Of a stretch of DNA of 64,000 nucleotides, positions 61,007 to 64,000 are shown in pieces. The DNA comes from Gammaproteobacteria bacterium (GTDB taxonomy: Bacteria; Pseudomonadota; Gammaproteobacteria; Pseudomonadales; Pseudohongiellaceae): assembly GCA_008081045.1 (NCBI GenBank), contig VMDC01000013.1:1-64000 (forward strand), in the 5' to 3' direction. The notes beneath the pieces were generated by a model. It saw only the letters and a program-made list of their open reading frames with translations, searched no databases and was not told the origin of the DNA. Position 1 is the first letter of the stretch, and each line of letters starts with the position of its first letter. The position numbers and the translations under genes were made by a program.

Positions 61007-61310
61007 TGAATTTTCCAGTAGATGATCTGTTGGTCTTCCGCCCGGCCACTCCCTCGGGAGCGCGGGGGATCCGGTGGCTGCAAGCTCGCTTCCGCTTGAT
61101 TTCGGTTGTCGGGGTCGATCAGGCGAGCGTCTCGACGGTCTAAGTCTAACAGAGTCTGACCCAGGCAACACCGGCGCCGGCTAGCCACACTGAGATGGCT
61201 TGGCCCGGATGTTCTCGTCGCTTAGACTGAGGGTATCGCTCGATCGTTTGGGATGAGATGGGGCCGCGCAATTTTTTGCCCGGCAAGCATTGTCAGAGGC
61301 GGAGAAGATT

Positions 61311-62171
61311 ATGAATGCGCTCGCAGAGAAAGTTTATGTCGTCACTGGTGCAAACTCTGGTATCGGATTCAATGCAGCTCAGCGCTTCGCTGAACAAGGG
61401 GCCGAGGTGGTGCTGGTTTGCCGCAGCCCTGACAAAGGTCGGGCAGCACAGGCCCGAATCATCGCATCGGCCGGACACGACCGTGTTCGCCTGGAGATTG
61501 CCGACTTCAGTTCGATGCAAAGCGTTTCTGCATTAGCTGATCGCCTCACAGAGCAGTACTCGGAGATACACGTCCTGTGCAATAACGCTGGTGGCGCTAA
61601 CGCCAGTCGTCAACTTACGGCTGAGGGGTTTGAGCTGACCTTCGCGGTCAACCACCTGAGTGGTTTCCTGTTGACCAGAAAACTGATGCCGAGCTTGCTC
61701 GCCTGTCAGTCCGGCCCGGCGCGGGTTGTTTTTACCAGCTCACTGGGGCACCGAAACAGCCCTCTCGATTTTGATGATCTGGAACTAAAACACAATTACA
61801 GTACGCTGAAAGCCTATGGTCGCAGTAAGCTGATGAATCTTCTGACTGCCAGAGAACTCCACAAGCGATATGGCACCTCGAACCTGATAGCGAGTTCATT
61901 TCATCCGGGCGCGGTGCGGACTCCGATCTGGAGCAAAGGGGGTGTGTTGGCCAGATTGCTTGGCCTGCTGATGTATCCGTTCATGTGGCCTGTTGAAAAA
62001 GGGGCCGATACCTTTATTTGGCTGGCCAGCTCAGACGATGAGGCTGTACTTGGTGCGGCAGGAAGTTATTTTTTTGACCGCCGAAAACGGCGACCCGCTG
62101 AGTTTGCAACTGATGACGCAGCGGCGAAACTCTGGTCAGTCAGTGATGAACTGATCGCTCCCTATCTGTGA
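61311..62171 (+). CDS. SDR family oxidoreductase, retinol dehydrogenase-like
   Basis: A 286-residue short-chain dehydrogenase. VVTGANSGIGFNAAQRFA is the cofactor loop, CNNAGGANA the NNAG motif, FTSSLGHRNS holds the catalytic Ser, and YGRSKLMNLLTARELH the Tyr-Lys pair. The longer substrate loop and C terminus (FFDRRKRRPAEFATDDAA) match the RDH11-14/WWOX-like group acting on hydrophobic alcohols. GGAGAAG before ATG 61311 sets the start; the TTG at 61290 is rejected. Confidence 0.88.
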   Translation: MNALAEKVYVVTGANSGIGFNAAQRFAEQGAEVVLVCRSPDKGRAAQARIIASAGHDRVRLEIADFSSMQSVSALADRLTEQYSEIHVLCNNAGGANASRQLTAEGFELTFAVNHLSGFLLTRKLMPSLLACQSGPARVVFTSSLGHRNSPLDFDDLELKHNYSTLKAYGRSKLMNLLTARELHKRYGTSNLIASSFHPGAVRTPIWSKGGVLARLLGLLMYPFMWPVEKGADTFIWLASSDDEAVLGAAGSYFFDRRKRRPAEFATDDAAAKLWSVSDELIAPYL

Positions 62172-62244
62172 ATAGCTGTCAGCGACCCTCAGGCGGACCA
62201 GCGTAGACAGAGTGCTTCTGTCGACGCTGGCCCAGTACCTTTCT

Positions 62245-63882
62245 TCAGTCGCGTAACCCGAAGGTGTACACCACATTACCTGAGGCGATGGTGACAAACT
62301 GCTCGCCGTCCACGGCAAAAGTCATTGGTGCGGCATGGACTCTGCGGCCGAGAGAGATGTTCCACAATTCCTCGCCGGAACTTGCATCCAACGCGAAAAA
62401 ATAACCGTCAGCACTACCGGTAAAAACCAGACCTCCAGCTGTTGTCGTGATGCCTGCTGAAGAGCGGGGCATGATCGGGAACTCCCATTCGATTTCGGCG
62501 GTTTCAGGATTGATGGCTCTGATTGAGCTGTGAAACGCATCCATAGGTGAAGTGTAGCGGCCCCCGCCACCGGTAAAGCGTTCACCTTCCTCGTAATCTT
62601 CATCGCGCTTGAAGAATTCCTGCTCGCCGTCAAACGAAGTCACGTAAAACAATCCGGTGTCCTGGCTGTAGCCCGGAGAATACCAGTTAGTAGCTCCAAC
62701 GATGGGTGGTGACACCATGATGCCTTCGTAGGTGGGCGCCATTCCGGGCACCCGAATGGGTCGTCCGGTTACCGGATCCAAGCCCTGCGCCCACGTTTGT
62801 GCGGCATAAGGTTTGCCGATTAAAAACTCTCCGTTGCTTCTGTCGAGTGTGTAGTAGAAGCCGTTACGGTTCGCCCACATCATCACCTGACGCTGGCGAC
62901 CGTTAAATTCGATGTCAGCCAGAATCGGAACCTGTATCGAATCATAGTCATGCACGTCGTGCGGGGTGAACTGGAAATGCCATACGATTTCGCCGCTGTC
63001 CCCGTTCAGCGCTACCACGGAGTCTGAATACAGATTGTCCCCGAGCCTGACGTCACCGTTCCAGTCCGGCCCGGGGTTGCCCGTTCCCCAATAGATCTGA
63101 TTCAGATCAGCATCATAGGAGCCGGTTATCCAGGTGGCAGCGCCCCCGGTTTTCCAGGAGTCGTCGGACCAGGTGTCGTTGCCAAATTCACCGGGGCCGG
63201 GAATGACATAGGTTCGCCATTCACGTTCACCGGTAGCCGGATCGTAAGCGTCGATGAAGCCGCGAATGCCAAACTCCCCTCCGGCGATTCCCGTGACCAC
63301 CTTGTCTTTGACAATGAGCGGAGCGGCGGTTTTGCTGTAGCCGCTGTCATGAGGCGCCACTTCGGTGTCCCAGAGGAGGTTGCCGGTGCGCGCATCGATC
63401 GCAACGAGATGGGCATCAAGTGTCGACATGAAAAGTGTTTCTCCGAGGATGGCCACGCCACGATTATTTCGCCCGCAGCAGATTCGGAGATCGTCAGGCA
63501 TTTCATGATCATAACGCCAGTACTCGCGTCCCGTGCGAGCGTCGACAGCGACGACGTTCGAGGGGGCTTCGGTGATAAACATAATGCCGTCAACGACCAG
63601 GGGGACTGTTTCAGCCCGGTCAATAACCGGAATCTGATACGCCCACTTCATTTCCAGTTGGCCAACGTTGTCGGTGTTAATACTGTCGAGCAGGCTGTAG
63701 CGCTGACTGTCCAATGTGCCGGAGTACATCAGCCAGTTATTGGGCTCATTGCGGGCGTCTACCAGTCTCTCCCAGGTTATAGGCGAAAAGGCGGGAGTGA
63801 TTACCGTAGAGAATTGATCTTCCTGTGCGCCTGCCGTGGCAGCCATGAATACGCTTACAAGCAGGGCTGTTGCATGTTTCAT
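62245..63882 (-). CDS. PQQ-dependent dehydrogenase, methanol/ethanol family
   Basis: A 545-residue periplasmic quinoprotein (signal peptide ATALLVSVFMAATAGA) with an eight-bladed propeller of tryptophan-docking repeats such as DARTGREYWRYD, DARTGNLLWDTE and DSGEIVWHFQF. LRICCGRNNRG contains the vicinal Cys-Cys disulphide next to PQQ. HDVHDYDS is the blade region near the active site. Catalytic identity as alcohol dehydrogenase is likely; the metal (Ca or lanthanide) is not settled from sequence by eye. The ATG overlaps the stop of the upstream cytochrome c gene (ATGA), so the cytochrome is the natural electron acceptor. Confidence 0.92.
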   Translation of the reverse strand: MKHATALLVSVFMAATAGAQEDQFSTVITPAFSPITWERLVDARNEPNNWLMYSGTLDSQRYSLLDSINTDNVGQLEMKWAYQIPVIDRAETVPLVVDGIMFITEAPSNVVAVDARTGREYWRYDHEMPDDLRICCGRNNRGVAILGETLFMSTLDAHLVAIDARTGNLLWDTEVAPHDSGYSKTAAPLIVKDKVVTGIAGGEFGIRGFIDAYDPATGEREWRTYVIPGPGEFGNDTWSDDSWKTGGAATWITGSYDADLNQIYWGTGNPGPDWNGDVRLGDNLYSDSVVALNGDSGEIVWHFQFTPHDVHDYDSIQVPILADIEFNGRQRQVMMWANRNGFYYTLDRSNGEFLIGKPYAAQTWAQGLDPVTGRPIRVPGMAPTYEGIMVSPPIVGATNWYSPGYSQDTGLFYVTSFDGEQEFFKRDEDYEEGERFTGGGGRYTSPMDAFHSSIRAINPETAEIEWEFPIMPRSSAGITTTAGGLVFTGSADGYFFALDASSGEELWNISLGRRVHAAPMTFAVDGEQFVTIASGNVVYTFGLRD

Positions 63883-64000
63883 TGGGGGAGTACCTCTCGT
63901 CGAAGCGAAAACAAGTAAGCCACTAGGTCGTCGAGTTCGCCATCAGATAGTGTTTCGGCATAACTTGGCATAGTGGATTTCTCCAGTCTTTCATAGTTTT
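63879..64000 (-). CDS. Cytochrome c, C-terminal part (partial at right edge)
   Basis: The last 39 residues before TGA at 63881-63879 read NYERLEKSTMPSYAETLSDG, then ELDDLVAYLFSLRREVLPQ. The M-P-x-Y with LSDxExxDLVAYLxSL is the C-terminal helix region of class I cytochrome c, the Met being the axial ligand. The heme-attachment CxxCH lies beyond the window. Its stop overlaps the ATG of the PQQ dehydrogenase, so it should be the dehydrogenase's redox partner. Confidence 0.85.
   Translation of the reverse strand, partial: NYERLEKSTMPSYAETLSDGELDDLVAYLFSLRREVLPQ

Overview
The window looks like chromosomal DNA of a free-living gammaproteobacterium, plausibly a marine, oligotrophic (OMG-like) lineage. 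Supporting this are an RpoS-type sigma factor, UbiC, heme A synthase, PhoR, Bfd with FeoAB, MltB and DegQ-type proteins, and a DUF1631 protein. Coding density is high, GC looks even (mid-50s by eye), and most genes carry gammaproteobacterial Shine-Dalgarno starts. I saw no rRNA, tRNA, insertion sequence, prophage or CRISPR array. The taxonomic placement is inference.

Layout. 1-7.5 kb: an open frame cut by the left edge, a DUF1631 protein, a secreted putative metallopeptidase, MltB-type transglycosylase, heme A synthase, a saccharopine-dehydrogenase-like reductase and a small conserved protein. 7.6-12.6 kb: a membrane-bound AraC regulator, a DUF6644-like membrane protein pair with a 52-residue one-helix protein, a secreted NIPSNAP protein and a TPR lipid/envelope-type protein. 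12.7-24.5 kb: PhoH/PIN ATPase, serine acetyltransferase, an NTF2-like secreted protein, a GT39 glycosyltransferase, FeoB-FeoA diverging from Bfd over one Fur-like box, Ppx, PhoR and UbiC. 24.7-34 kb: rpoS, then an acyl-CoA module (CoA-transferase, two SDRs, acyl-CoA dehydrogenase), a terminator, and a tightly overlapped set of glycosyltransferase, nucleosidase-like protein and spore-photoproduct-lyase-like radical SAM enzyme, followed by an SDR.

34-48.5 kb is the copper/heme-rich part: CopC-CopD, a ToxR/CadC-type regulator, a DegQ-type protease, a serine hydrolase, a nitroreductase, two divergent CopC-fold paralogues that lack the usual copper ligands, a thioesterase, and a minus-strand set comprising two DUF6644-like membrane proteins, SURF1, a cytochrome c fused to a PHM-type (type II copper, ascorbate-dependent) monooxygenase fold, and a conserved secreted protein. 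I read this set as a candidate periplasmic copper monooxygenase with its own membrane electron donor; that functional link is inference.

48.5-64 kb: an unknown protein, M20 peptidase, a phospholipid-type operon (CDP-alcohol phosphatidyltransferase, LPG-synthase-like membrane protein, NmrA-like protein) downstream of a fused CofG/CofH FO synthase (deazaflavin F420 chromophore), a secreted amidohydrolase, secreted M24 peptidase, MaoC and hot-dog-like proteins, an AhpD-like peroxidase-related protein, an SDR, and a PQQ-dependent dehydrogenase overlapping the end of a cytochrome c gene cut by the right edge.
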